Positions 26,001 to 38,797 of a stretch of DNA of 64,000 bases are shown piece by piece. The stretch comes from Rhea pennata (Eukaryota; Chordata; Aves; Rheiformes; Rheidae), in contig NC_084665.1 of assembly GCF_028389875.1 (NCBI RefSeq), positions 95,151,435 to 95,215,434 on the forward strand, written 5' to 3'. Position 1 is the first letter of the stretch. Each line of letters starts with the position of its first letter. Below the pieces are notes generated by a model. That model worked only from the letters and a program-made list of their open reading frames with translations. It ran no database searches and was not told the DNA's origin. Position numbers and translations under genes: made by a program.

Positions 26001-26462
26001 GAAATAGTCCATGTGCCTAAATTTCAATTCTGAGGAGTCAAGTCTCTAAAACAGGAACCCTGCTGCCCAGTGACTCTGTGGTTGTGCTGTAGGCCTGAGA
26101 AAGTTAGTGTAATGCTGCTAGAATATTCATAAACCTTTATTTTCCATTCCAGTGTGAATACCCTGAAATATGTATTGCATCAGAAATAGCTAACTATTTC
26201 TGAACAAGCTGTCCTACCTCTCAGCAAATCAGATGGTTGTGCACCTACCAAGCTGGCAGGTGTCCAGCACAGAGTCAGATTTGTGGGCTTAGATGAAAGA
26301 ACAGTTATGAAAAAATAGAGAGTACTTCTTTATTAATAAATTAAACTGGTCCAAAATATGGGCCTGAGCACTGACACATGGCTGACCAGGCAGTTAATTA
26401 GGATGGCTAATCAGAGCAGACCCTGGGACAGTTTTGGCTTGTGCCAACTAACATTTTCCCAG
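17048..26462. other. AT-rich noncoding stretch
   Basis: About 9.4 kb with no gene I can support. A 110-codon frame on the minus strand at 18953-18621 is discussed as a finding but not called. The block near 20550-20820 is less AT-rich than its flanks and could be an unrecognised old repeat. Small AT-rich simple repeats are scattered throughout. Confidence 0.45.
24341..24368. repeat. TG/G-rich simple repeat
   Basis: TGTGTG, eight G, then TGTGGGTGTGTATA. A short GT/G-rich tract. Confidence 0.9.
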
Positions 26463-26539
26463 GTGATGCACAAGAAGGTTCAGGTTAGCACAGGACAATT
26501 ACACCTGTTAGTCTGGATGCAGCCATCCTGTTTTGCAAG
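26463..26539 (+). CDS. Candidate 77-nt exon with good splice signals
   Basis: A branch-like CTAAC followed by ATTTTCCCAG precedes the segment (AG at 26461-26462), and the donor GCAAG|GTAAGA follows at 26540. Only phase 0 is open through it (25 codons plus two bases). That is the phase left by the candidate at 15364-15414 and by the exon at 9179-9277. The two leftover bases are completed by the next candidate at 30073. The encoded residues begin VMHKKVQVSTGQ and are not familiar. A noncoding exon or chance are both possible. Confidence 0.2.
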
Positions 26540-26858
26540 GTAAGAGAGTCACATAGTTGTATTTACTAGTATGAATCTAGCCAACAGCAGTGAAGCCAGA
26601 AACCCAGTTTTAATGTAATGAAGCTGGTAAAAGAGAGACATTTAAAGCCTGATATGAAAGGATATATTTCCAAAGAACTGTACAACGTTTGGAAGTATAA
26701 CACATCCAGCAGAATTAAAGAGCCCCTGTAATTCATCTTGCTTTACAGTGACTAGAACAGGGGGCCCATGTGGCCCATGCAGACGTGTGACCTCCACACG
26801 TGGAGCATTTTTAAGTGGAAAGAGGCCCCTGTTAAGTTATAAATATATAATCATATTC

Positions 26859-26884
26859 TTTTTTCTTTCTTTCTTTCTTTTTTC
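26859..26884. repeat. (CTTT)n pyrimidine repeat
   Basis: Pyrimidine-only simple repeat with TTTC units, 26 nt. Confidence 0.9.
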
Positions 26885-27170
26885 CTACTATGCACCTTAT
26901 ATTTTCTGTCACTAATAGTCCAAATAGGTTTGCATCGGTCATGAGAGCAGGTACTGTGTATTTGTCCTTAATCTAAATAATTATTTATTATACTTGTTGC
27001 AAATGGATAATAATAACCTTTACAATTTTTAAGATGAGAGGATTAGTTTATTTTAAATATGCAGGTCGTAATTATGATGGTTTTGGTCACAAGCAGCATA
27101 GTTAGTTAGACCCGCTAAGTGACAAACTGCCTGTAATCCGAGCTTGCTTCTCTCAAGAAGGAAGCCTAAG

Positions 27171-27184
27171 CCACTAGATGGCAT
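27171..27184 (+). promoter_or_regulatory. CTCF-like core motif
   Basis: CCACTAGATGGCAT agrees with the vertebrate CTCF core (CCASYAGRKGGCRS) at 13 of 14 positions, only the last differing. A weaker version, AGACCAGATGGCGA, is at 24971-24984. A single motif match in 64 kb is suggestive only; occupancy cannot be judged from sequence. Confidence 0.35.
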
Positions 27185-28941
27185 CATGTAGTCACTTACA
27201 AAGTATAGGAAGGCACAGAATTCTAGTAACATATACAGATAACATGAAAATCTATAGGCATTGCTGCACTACAAGACACCTTTTTGTTTTCAAGAAGTAG
27301 TAAAATGATCGTACAACTTCTAATGCAAGATCACTCAACTCATTGCAAGATCAGGACACAAAATACGAAAATTGAGTATTGTTTTGTGACAGCATGCTAG
27401 TAATCACTAGATTAACTCAGACTAGCAGTAAATGCACGTTTAAAATGGTATCTGTGAAAAATGTAGTAATATTAGAAGTGGGGACAAATGACAAAGGTAT
27501 TGTAAGTGCAATGCACTCGCACAATGTATGACTTCTTCTTCAGTTCCTCCATTTGCATTCAGCCTTGATTTACAGCTATAGATAGGCCTCAGTTAAAAGT
27601 CTGGAGATGAATAACTCCAAACCCTGATGAAGTTCGACACTCAGTTCCAATTAGGAATTTTGCAAATGTTCCGCATCCTCAGAATGGAACTAACTCCTAG
27701 AACTGATTATTCAGGAACTTGAGCGTGCTTGAAAGGCAGCCTCAGATCCAAATTTTGCAGGGTCAGTATATTTCTCCCAAGACAACTGCAACCCCTGGGA
27801 CTTTTTTAACAAAGACTATTCAGTTTAGTAGTTGCTACGATGGCTTCATAATGAGAGAAAATGTCCATGAGAAACTAATTTTCAAATGCCTCAGTTCTGC
27901 AGACAATGCCTGTAGCCCACAGGCTTGTCCTATTAATAATGACCTCAATTCTGACCAGTTCTGAAGAGGCATATAACTCTCATTTGTTCGTCTTTATAAA
28001 GGAGGGCAAATTTAGCTTCTAAATTTCTTGAGAATTTTGATTAAAATGCCCATTTTAATTATACATCTTGTTTCATAGATAGTTTAAGTTCCTCACAAAT
28101 TTCTTATTTCTGAAGTGTATTAAATACACTTGTCTATAAAACAAAACGATCCTTAACTTGAGCAAACTGTGTAGTCCTTTTCCACTTTACTGGATTAATG
28201 AGTCCTGACACTATTTAAGGTGACGCTCTGTCTGAATTCCCAGTGTGTCAGATCCCTACACTACATTGCCTGACTGAGGAGGGAAAAGCCTACCCATGGA
28301 GTCCATGATGTGTGAACATCCCATCATGGGGTGGAGAGGGCTTGCAGTGCACAGCTGCGGATTGGGAATGTGCCTGCCGGTGGGGCTTCTCTGAGCCAAG
28401 GGCCACACGAAGTGACAACCCTGCTGAGTGTCCCCATTAGCCTGTAATGTTGTGCAGAAGTGCGGCTGGCTTTATGGGACAAGGCAGCCCAGGACACACA
28501 GCGTGCCCGGGCTGCGGCAGGCAACTGCTGATCCTTGAGCTGCAAGTGCGGCAGTGGGAGAACGTGAAATGCCCGTCAAATGGCTGTCGTGCTCTGTGTG
28601 TGGTACCTGACAGGTCTGCTCACAGGAAAGAGATGTTGTTCCCAGTAGCACCTACACTTTTTTTTTTTCCAAATTAAGGAGTCTTCAAGACAACTGCAGT
28701 TTGGTGATACTTAGATCAAACGGTCTGTTGGTATTGGTACAACTAGGAAGCAGAGAGATACATCAGGTAGAAATCTTACATTGTAGTTCTTACATCTTTC
28801 AGACCCAGGAAGCTGTTGAAGTCTGCCGACAGCCTTTTTAGTGAATGCTTCAGCAGGCAAAGTCTTCAGTGGGTCAGTACAGGAAGAAGCTTTCCATCCT
28901 CTAAACTTTTAATATTTATCGTTTGGATATGTGAACAGAAG

Positions 28942-28972
28942 ATATATATATATATATGTATATATATGTACA
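28942..28972. repeat. (TA)n microsatellite with TG interruptions
   Basis: Alternating AT/TA sequence with two ATGTA interruptions. Confidence 0.95.
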
Positions 28973-29209
28973 CATTTAGATTTTAATTCTTTTTAAGATT
29001 AACCTAATAAAGTCTCATGCAAATTCAGGTGTAATAAGCAGTCTATTCTTTCACACCTTCACAATAATTCAGTATACACAGGACAGTATACTGGCATAAT
29101 ATCCACTATTTAGCACACTGGAACTTACACACACCAATGTAGCCTAGCATGATAAGTCTGTCTGCTACTAGACATAAGTCTTTCTGAGACAACTTAGTTT
29201 TCTTCTGGC

Positions 29210-29273
29210 TATATATATATATGTATATATACACACACACACACACACACATATGTATACATAATGTATATAC
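29210..29273. repeat. Compound (TA)n-(CA)n microsatellite
   Basis: TA repeats at 29210-29230 run into (AC)10 at 29231-29250 and then ATATGTATACATAATGTATA. This is the longest compound microsatellite in the window. Confidence 0.95.
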
Positions 29274-30072
29274 TGAATATGATGTAATATACTCTATAAA
29301 GATTTGATGCGCATAAGGCTTGGATCTGACTCTTTAAACTTTCCTGAGATAACCAAGGCACTTCCTAGAGGTTTTAGTGTATTGTGCTCTTACGCTGTTA
29401 CTTTTTTGTAATGACTTTAGCTGACGTAAGCATGACCATAGATTTTAAGTACATCAAGCTCAAGCTCAAGTTAAAACTTGGAGAAAAATATTACTAGCTT
29501 AACTTGTTCCCAGAGTATGCCTCATGTGTATGTTACCTTCAAAGAATATTTACAAGCAATTATATGAATGGTAAAGAAATGATTCCTTTGCTTTTTTATC
29601 TATTATTACTTCTATGCACATAAAATTCATTTATTATTTATTATTGTGAAAGATACTGTTTTTCACTGCTATAGAAGCTTTTCCAAATTCACTAAATGAA
29701 TTAATTGTCTGAGAAACAATATAAGTAGTATATGTATTCATTAGCTTTGTTGAAATGGATTATAGGAGACTCATCAAGAACCTAAGTTTTTTCCAATCAA
29801 AAACTTTCAAGATCTAGTTATCTCTAAGCTTTAAGTTCTAAACAGCTCTAAGCTGTGGCATAAGAAGGACCCTTTAGTCAATAGGTATCAATAGTCTTCA
29901 CTGTCTGTGCCATCATTTTCTGGCTAGACAGAATAGCTGAAGAAGAAAATAGAAAATGAGGGACATTAAACGTAAAGAAAATGGTGAAGCCTTGTGAACA
30001 GAAAACTAGCTGTTTAAAACAGCTGCTTAAACAAAAATTTCAAGATGTGGAGGAAATCAGTTTTATTTTCAG

Positions 30073-30127
30073 GGGATATAGAGAGATACCTGGGATCTCA
30101 AAGCAACAGATGCCAAAGATGGCAAAG
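30073..30127 (+). CDS. Candidate 55-nt exon with good splice signals
   Basis: The acceptor CAGTTTTATTTTCAG (AG at 30071-30072) and the donor AAAG|GTGAGA (GT at 30128-30129) bound 55 nt. With an incoming phase that needs one more base, the segment is open and exits in phase 0. That is exactly what the candidate ending at 26539 would supply. It is also open in one other phase and closed in the third. The peptide is not recognised. Phase agreement across the chain is the only support beyond the splice sites. Confidence 0.18.
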
Positions 30128-33100
30128 GTGAGAATCATTTCATCTAATTTCAGACATCAGTGATAGAGACATCTGATTTAAGCTTAGCACCTTATGGTCG
30201 CTGAAACGGAATAAACACTTTTAGGGAGTAATTTCACTGACTGTATTGGCAGGAGAGGAGCTGCACCTTAGAAATTAGACAGCTGTTAATACACAGGGAG
30301 TCTGGACCTAGCTCAGAAGCATGTATGTACACTATAGATTTCTATATTAGTCCAGTTGAATCCTAAGCTGATCATAACATAGGTGATCCACAGTATGGAT
30401 ACAGTATATTTGTAATGTAATGGCAATGGGGGTTGTCTCTAGCTGTTCAGATCAGAGTCTGGGGAAAAGACCCTCCTGCCCCTGTTTGCCCCTCCTTCTT
30501 CCAGAAATTCTATTGATTTCAAATTCAAACCATGTTAAACCTATAGGCATTTGGTACCAAATGAATAAATCTGGGAACATTCATACTGCAATTTATTGAC
30601 ATCTTTCTACTTACACTACAATACATAGTTATCTCAAAGTCACTATGGTTGTTTTCCTTCCATTTAATGTGAAGTTCATTGGCTGAAGCCCAAAGCAGCA
30701 AAAACTACCCTAAAGACTGGAGTATCTAATCTAAGTGTCTTCTGTTCATGTATTAGATTTCTCACAACTGCACTCCTAATATAAAGAGCAATTGTTGGAT
30801 TTCTTACTCTGACCAGAAACATAAAGGATGCATTTCCATGTGGCTACTGTTAGTAGTGTCCCACATTAATCTCAGACGTGGTGTAGGAAGACCAGTATTT
30901 TCATAATACACTGAAAAGCAGTAATGTACAGTTTGTTAAACTGATGGAGCTAGACAAGTAACACAACTTAATTGGAGAAACCACTATGCTGGGTTTTTAA
31001 CAAGTTGTGCATTGCTATTTTAAAATGAGATATACTATGGATAGGATGAGAAGCTTTAGAAGTTGTGGGCAGTCCAGGGCAATGTGCATTACTGTGATTT
31101 CAATTTTTGCTAAGGTGAAAGCTGACTTACTCTTTTTGGTAGCTGAACAGAAGAAAAACCTGTTTACATTCCGGAGGAATTCATTTCATGATTGTGGTGA
31201 AGTCAAAGAAGAGGAATTTGGGAGGGTTTGCTCATTAGTGATCTTCCAGAATAATATTTTGATGCTTCTTCTTTTTTCTTTTTTGCGCTTTAACACATCT
31301 ATTTTTATTCAAATAGCATAGAAAACAACAATCTATTGTCCATCTTTGTTTCTGAAGTTGTTTTTATTTTATAAATATGGTTACTATGGCTGTGCTTATT
31401 CTGTTCTAACAGGCAAGTAATTTCATAGTAAAATTCTCATATGTGAAGATAATGATTTTGGAGAATTTTTGAAAGTAGGAAAAGGGTGATTGAGTCAATT
31501 TATTCTGCTGCCTTCTCTTGTACTTACTTATGAAGAAGCCTAAGGCTAAACCTAGGAAGTCTGAAATATTTACATAAAAGAATAAGACGATGCTCATATT
31601 CAGTTCTATAAGTGGATTTAAAACATATTAGACCCATATATGTTTGGATTGGATTTTGTTCTTTGTAGAATCTCTCAAAAGTATAGAGCCTAATATTTTT
31701 GGAGTAGCTTGTTCTTCCATTCATTCTTGCAATGTATCCATGAAAAAAAGATTGGGATAGAGAAAATGGACATGCAGTAGCGTTAAAGAAAAAAGCAGAG
31801 AATCACTGATAACAAATGAGAGTGACTAAACAACTGGAGGTAAATGCCCTCTTGCTTCTATCATGACCTGAAGACAGACATGAAGGGCCCTCCTCCCACT
31901 GCACCTCTGCAAAAGTTTTATGGGGTTTGGTGGAGAAGGAGCTCAAAGTAAGGAGGATCTGCTCTTCACTGGGAAGTGAATCCCTTTCTCTTCAAGGTGA
32001 GGTGTTTCCCTGGTTGTCACTAGTCCTCCCAATCTCCTTTTCCTCCAGAACAGTGGAGGTGCTGCCTCTGTCCAGTTGAGCGCTACTTGTAATTCAAACC
32101 TTGACCATCTTTTGCTTTTATGTGAGTCTGCTATACTCAACTACTGATCAGCCCTTCATATTCAAGAGGGAAGAAGTGTAGCAGGCAGCAGCTCAAGATC
32201 TATATCCTTTCCTACTGTGATAATAAAACTTCTCACATGTAGCTCTCCTTTTACACCCCCCTCAGTTTTACTTCTTGCATTCTGATAGTTTGAGATCAGT
32301 AGTTTGATTGCCTGGGAATGCCACATGTTACCAACAGGAAACTATTCACACATACCTTTGTCCAGGATCACTTTATCCGTTCTAGGTCTTCACAGGGTGT
32401 GAGAGGCCTGTGGAGTAAGTCCCACTTTCAAACCTCTATGCTTCTTTCTAGTGCACTATTTTATCCCGAGGCCCTAATCCAAAAGCAAATGCAAAGGCCA
32501 CAGTTATTTTCTTTATTTTTCTCTGGATATTTTTCCTATGCTTCCTGAAGGAGTGCAAGGAATATTTCTTTTGTAGTTTGAACACAATGATTAGGGTGGT
32601 CCTGTGAGTACAAAATGCTTATATGGGCTGAAACAGACAGAAAGATGATTAGTTACCTGCCCAACATCTTTACTATACACAAAGATATATTGCCCCTTCC
32701 TCTCTGCTGCTCCCTACCAAAAAGAAAATGCTCTGAAGACACAACATTCATACAATATTTTGGCTTTTTAGAAATGACTGTTGCCCTCAGACTGTCTTCA
32801 ACATTTGAGTTAAAGTCTTTCTCTCAGGCCTGACTGAAGCTAGAGTGTTTGCAGTAATCTATGTCCACAGGAAGATACTTTCTACTTCAGTGTAGGACTG
32901 AACTGGCATTAATTATCAGTACAGAAAACTATTTAAAATCCTTATTATTTCACTTTATTTTTCTCATCATATTTCTCTTCTGATACTATAATCCATGAGC
33001 ATGTCTTTTGCCCTGATGATTCTTGAAGGTCATTTAGATGCTTGGAGGCAAACTGGTTTATTAACTTTATGAATTTATATACCTTCCCATATATAAGTAG

Positions 33101-36100
33101 CTGAAAAATCAAATCATCATATTTGTAGCTAAAGGCCTACTGGGACAGTGACCCCACACCCCGTGTGTGTGACTGTCTCTTGCTTTACGTGAAGGCCCTT
33201 GTTTTTGTTAATATATGGTAGAAATAAACCTCAGAGCAAGTAAAGACTTGAAGCTCATACTCTTGTGCTAAAGGGTGTTTATTGTTCTTGGATTTGGAGC
33301 GACTTACATTTAACGATGGCTGTCAGCTGGCAGAGGGAGCTAAACTGGTTGCTCAAAACAGCCATTTATTGCAAGGGAGGGTCTGCCTAGGTTCTTCAGC
33401 TGCTCTCATCGTTGCAGCTTCTACGTTTCTACCACACAGTATCGACTGCGCTAGCTGTCCGTCCCATCTCTCATCTGGTATCTGTTCTTGCCTGCATTAA
33501 GACAGGTTTCCAATTTCTTCCCTCTCCTCGTTGCTTTGTTTGTTTGTCTGCTTCCCTCGCAGGCTCTTCTCTTGGCTTTGTCAGCGTGTGGCTTTACAGA
33601 GAAGGTTCACCTACTAATATTCTGGGTGAAGGACAGGGGGCTCTCCTTTAGCAGATTTTTCCTCTTTCTTTGACTAGCAAGCAATTCTTTGGGTTTCTTT
33701 TGTAGAGCGTTGCAGTTATACAAAGCAACCACATCCTTCAGCAAGTGGCATTAATCTTCCCATCTGTCTTCAGGTGCCCAAGTTCTGCTTCCGCACTTTA
33801 TTGTCCTCTGTTGAGAATTGTTTATTTTGGTTGTTTTGAAATGTTCTGACTTGCAGTGTTTTTAACTTAAAAAGGCCATATTGTTCCATTCTGTTTGACT
33901 TAATTCCCAATTATGTGACTATGGTCTGGAGCATTTTAGCTCTTTTATCTATTGCTTGTTTTGTTAAGGGTAAGCTGTGCCCAAAAAACTCTTAGTGATG
34001 GTGCCCATGGAGGTTTCACTGGAGATTTTTTTTTTAATATCTCAACCTGTCACACATGCAGCACTAAAAAGAAAGCAGTGCAGAAGCACTTAGTGGATGA
34101 ACTACAGGGCAACCTTTTGACAGATATATAGAAGAATAATTTGAGATTCACGAGAGTCTTCTTGACTTCCTGGAAGGATTTACTTAGACCTGAAGGAAAA
34201 AGAATCCTGCTTAGTACAAAAGAGTTGTAGGAAAAACATGACTAAACAAAGTAAGCCTAAATTTTAAAAGGTATATATGTGGGAGGGAAGCACAAAACAC
34301 TTAGAAATCTTGGCCTCCTGCCTTCTGTAAAAGGAGGAATGCAAGGATAATATTTGCCAAAAAGAGATCTGTTTCTTGTTAAAGGAAACAGGATTAATAA
34401 AAATTCTAGGAATAATACAAGAGAAGTAACATAAAGCCAATCACCTCTGAATATATAACAACTGAATCATTTATATCTTATATCTTATAAAGAATCAAGA
34501 GATTCTTTAAACTTTTCTTAGATAGTTAAACTCTGACTTTTAAAAGCAGCTGGATATTGCTCTATTCAGTATTGGAAGACTTGTACCACTTAAATGGTGA
34601 GCAAAGCACTAACAAACAGTTTGAACAACTAGCAGTACAGCTTGCTGCCTGGTCCTGTTTTATTTAGCAATACACTTGTTGTGAAGATTTAGGTCTTGAC
34701 CCGACAGAAGTCTTGAAAATATGAAAAGAACAAAAATTCCATGAATTTCTGGAAAAATGGAATTATATGCTTTATTTACTTTCTTGTCTAAACTAAACTA
34801 TTTATTTTTAAAAAGATGTTATGTACAATAGCTCATGAAAAATACCACTAGATATACTCATGAAATAAATATAAATTATTTACTCTGCAATAGTGATAAA
34901 ATAAGATACAGAGTTGTGCTGCAGACTAGATTCTTCTTACATTACTTTACCATCAAAAATGAACGTTGAATCATTCGGGATGAAGTGGTTCACTTCTATT
35001 CATTACTAGAGGCAGCATGAACAACCAGCTCAGACTGTGTGCCTACCTTCATGGCTGAAATTAGGTGAGGTGAAATCTGCACTGAAGTACTGTGCATTTT
35101 GTGTGTGGACACCTTTTGAAAAAATGTTGCAAGTAGAAAGTAGCAGTATTTTTGATTTGTAAACAGCAAGATAGCCTAATAAAATAAACAACACAATTTC
35201 GTTACAGGTTTCTGGGGCCCATACTAGCTCTGACTGCCCTGCTCAGCAATCTTTTTGTTGTTATGCCTTTGGGCACTGAAAGAACGAATACTCAAGAATT
35301 AGCTGGATGTAGATCTACTTAAATTAACCAGGCATCAAATGAAAAAGAAGGAAACCTACATGGCTGATCAGTGGTGATTGCTGCTTGCATTCGATCTAGC
35401 ATGTACCTCTTTCTGTTGAAGTTGCTTGTATGTCGAAAAACCAATAGCTTTGTGGATATAGAATGTTTAAGGTACTTTATTTTCCTCCCTTCTAGCTTCT
35501 AGGTAGAAGTACCTTGCTAGGCGTTCTGCAGTGCTCTTGCTACCACAGCTTCAGGTTCATCTGCGTATTCCCTCTCTCGATTCCTGCACTGTGCACCATC
35601 ACATTTCCCTATTGCCTTGGGACGCCCAGTCTCACCTCCTGTCTCATTCAGTTTCTCTAAAGACTGTAGTCTTATTTAGAAGGACTGAGAGGAACCTCTG
35701 GTAACTTTCTTCTCAGTAATTTGATTTAGTAGGCAGGTATTGGGCACTAATCTGTAGCGAGATTATCAGAGGTGCATTGTAGTTGTGGTTCAGAAAGGTT
35801 TCTGAGCAATGGCATAGTCAATATATGTAGACAAAATGGAGTTATATTCATCAATTTGCTCTTTGCACTATGAGCGTGCAGTTTCAGTCAGTCAGATACT
35901 GATGCGAAGATAATGATCCTGGTCTCCTCTCACTGCTTTGATGCTGTGTTCTTCCCTGGATGATGCTCTAGCATGTTGTGTTGTAGTCGGAGTGAAAGCA
36001 GCAGATTTAATATTCAGTGTGAACGTATTATCATTTGAACTTTTTCTGTTATTCCAACTTCTGACTGCTTGCTAATAACAGGAATAGCATTTGGGGTTTT

Positions 36101-38758
36101 TTACAAAGAACATTTTCCAACAGGTATGTTTTAAAAATCCATATCCTCCTGATGCTTACAAAATAAAGTAGTTGTATAGTTTTAGGGCCAAAACATGCAT
36201 AAAGATTATATGCTAATATTGAAAGGTAAGGGCAAAGCAGACTCTAGAGCAATGAAAGATTTTTGTCAAATTTCCTATTTTCATCCTCATTTGTTACGGG
36301 TAAAACAAAAATCAATAAAAGGCAAAGCACTTCCCTCCCAAAGCTTCCCAGTAAGCTGTGTGCTTAGAGAACATCACTGCTTAAAAAGAAGGCATTCTGA
36401 ATGAGCATTTCATTTCTGAGCATCATTGGCAAGCAATGTATCTTCAGGCAAATGAATGGAACAGTAATTTAACTGAGCCCTCTTCAATACTGTTCACCAA
36501 ATTCTCAAATAATAGGAAGTAGAAAGAAGTGCTTCAGCAGGTTCCTCTTCCCACAACTATGAAATAAAACCACAAAGAGTGAATTATGGCAAATCTACAG
36601 TGGTATCTAGAGAACAGGGCCTATTTTTTGCTGAACAGTTTGAGAGAAGCAAGAGTTATTTTACATATAGCCTTATTTTCTTTGTATTTAGACCAGCATG
36701 CTCTTGGTACTTCATGGAGATTGTATTCTTGGATTTCAAAACCCTGCTTCTGGCCCCTTGCAGAGATGCTCTTCAAGAATGAATTAATGTCTGCACCTAA
36801 ATACCTTATCCCTTCCCTTTTGTGCTCCTCACACAAATCATTCTTGCAAATGCGATGGCTGTCTTCCAGAAAGGTGCATGCATACAATGCACTAATGGTA
36901 TTGGAGACAGTTCTTCATAAAGAAGTTAATTGGACTGTTGTTTGCATCTGGAGTACATCCATGGCTCATTTCTGGGGAATCTTGTCCTTAGGTTTTCAGG
37001 AAAATAAAATTAGAAAAAGCTACCCCTGCAGCTTCATGCTTTTCCAAATACATAACTCTAGGCAGGTACCTATTTTGAAGCTATTTGGATGCTTATACAT
37101 GTGTTAGCCAATCCTTTCTCTTCAGCAATTGAAGTTCTACGGGTCCACAGAGAGTGTAATAATGAATTTAGGCTTCAGTCAATAAAATCTAACGAATACT
37201 AACGATACAAGACTGTTATCTTACAATGTCTTAAGCAAAGTAAGGTATGACCAGTCAGCACATGAATTAAAGCTTGTAAATGAAGAAGTGAGTTGATGAC
37301 AAAAAACAGTGTTTTGTGGGAAACGCACTGCAGCCTAGGGCTGTGCAGTGGAAAGAGCCCCGAGCACAAGGCAGGACATGTGGTGCTGACCTGGCTGCGG
37401 GGCGACAGCCCCCGCCAGTCCTCTTCCATGAAGTAACCCTGACTTGTAGGTAGGTGGCACTGTATTCTTGGAGATGTCCAAACCATAACTTGACCTCCTG
37501 TAGACATCCAAGAGTTCAGGTCACTACAAGGAGAGGGATGCTAATCTTGGTGATCTCGTCCTTAGGAGTCCTAGCTTTAATAACGCATTCAGCTGATCTG
37601 TTTTGTTCAGAGAAATTATTCTGTTACTCCTGTCCTGCATATTTATTGTGTAATATTCCTAGTTTACACCTCAGACACTGCTGCATTTCCTTTGAGGATG
37701 ACTTGTTCATATTACAGGGGAGAGATCTGGTAAAGAGCAAATCTGCAGCAGAGGAATCTTACCAAATTCTGTCAATATTTGTAATGTTAAGTAATTACCA
37801 TAAAGGAATTTCATCTATTTGGTCATTCCAGTTTCCCTATAAGCTGATGGAGTACTGAAGAGAAGATAGCACGAAGAATTGAAGCCATCTTAAGGATAAA
37901 TGGCCAGTCTCCACTGGTGCAAAACAGCTGTTGATCTATTGACTGTAATTAAGCTACAGTTTTCTGTTCCACAGCTTGTGAGATTTTCAAAAACAGTAGG
38001 ACGCTAAGTACATTGAACAAAATTAAGATGAACTACAAGGAGAAGAATGTTTTGTTAGGTCTTACTCCATTAAAAGTATGCATTCATATTATATAAAAGT
38101 ATAAGTTCATGTTTGTTTGATTAATAGCAAACTTTATAATATCCTTTGCATGTGCTACTGATAATTACCTATGTGTAGTTGCTATCTCCCTATTCCTTTC
38201 CAAGTTCTTTTTCAATTAAAAAGATCTTTAGAAAAGTGAGCTTCATACTTATATTAAATACAAGATGATATTTACATTACATTACAAAATTCTGTAGCAA
38301 TTTTGTGGAGTACCCTTCATGGTTGAAGAGTGCACAAACAATCCTCAGAAAATACAGGACTACTGGCATTCAGTGCAACATATCGTCATGAGATAATTCA
38401 AAAAACACATTCCAGGTGTCCTTTCAAGGAAATATTTAAGTCTGGAAATGATATTCTATTTTTGTCTATATTTATCCATATTTATCTGATGAAGAATCTA
38501 ATGTCACAGGCTTAGAATAGTAGGGTGCTTGCTTATTTGCTTGATTATTTTTAATGACTGTAGGCAATTTGCAAAGGTCCTTTCATAATATGCAAATATG
38601 TGCTAATGAAGAGTAAAAAGTTCACTGTATTTAGCTCATAAAAGAGAAGGCTCAGAATTGACTTGATCATAATTTATAATGACCTGCATAAGGAAAAGTC
38701 ATTCAGAATGGTTTTAACTCTGTGGTCCAAGGACATCTGTATACTGTTTTGAAGGGGG

Positions 38759-38760
<2 letters not shown>
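30128..38760. other. AT-rich noncoding stretch
   Basis: About 8.6 kb without a supportable gene or recognised mobile element. The longest frame is an ATG-initiated 173-codon stretch at 36586-37107, which I judge to be chance. The blocks near 33300-33650 and 37320-37450 are GC-richer than their flanks, with no exon signal I trust. Confidence 0.45.

Positions 38761-38795
<35 letters not shown>
38761..38795. repeat. Poly(A) run, 35 A
   Basis: The longest homopolymer in the window, preceded by GAAGGGGGGC. It has no recognisable gene-derived sequence upstream, so I do not call a retropseudogene. The exact length is likely to be error-prone in any assembly. Confidence 0.95.

Positions 38796-38797
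<2 letters not shown>

Larger units (their letters stand above)
26540..30072. other. AT-rich noncoding stretch with microsatellites
   Basis: No gene is seen. It contains a pyrimidine repeat, TA/CA microsatellites and a CTCF-like site, listed separately. About 28320-28640 is GC-richer than its flanks but carries no convincing exon. Confidence 0.45.

Noticed and set aside
28447-28677. Frame with a CPGCGRQ / CPSNGC pattern suggesting a zinc-binding domain
   Set aside because: The cysteine spacing does not fit a zinc-finger class I can name, there are no splice sites, and an overlapping frame runs on the other strand.
36586-37107. 173-codon ATG-initiated plus-strand frame
   Set aside because: It is the longest frame outside the GC-rich patches, but its composition is of chance type, a second frame overlaps it, and no domain or splice boundary is seen. 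A frame this long is plausible by chance in 64 kb.
38700-38795. Possible retropseudogene with a 35-A tail
   Set aside because: No gene-derived sequence or target duplication is recognisable upstream, and birds have few processed pseudogenes because CR1 does not use poly(A).
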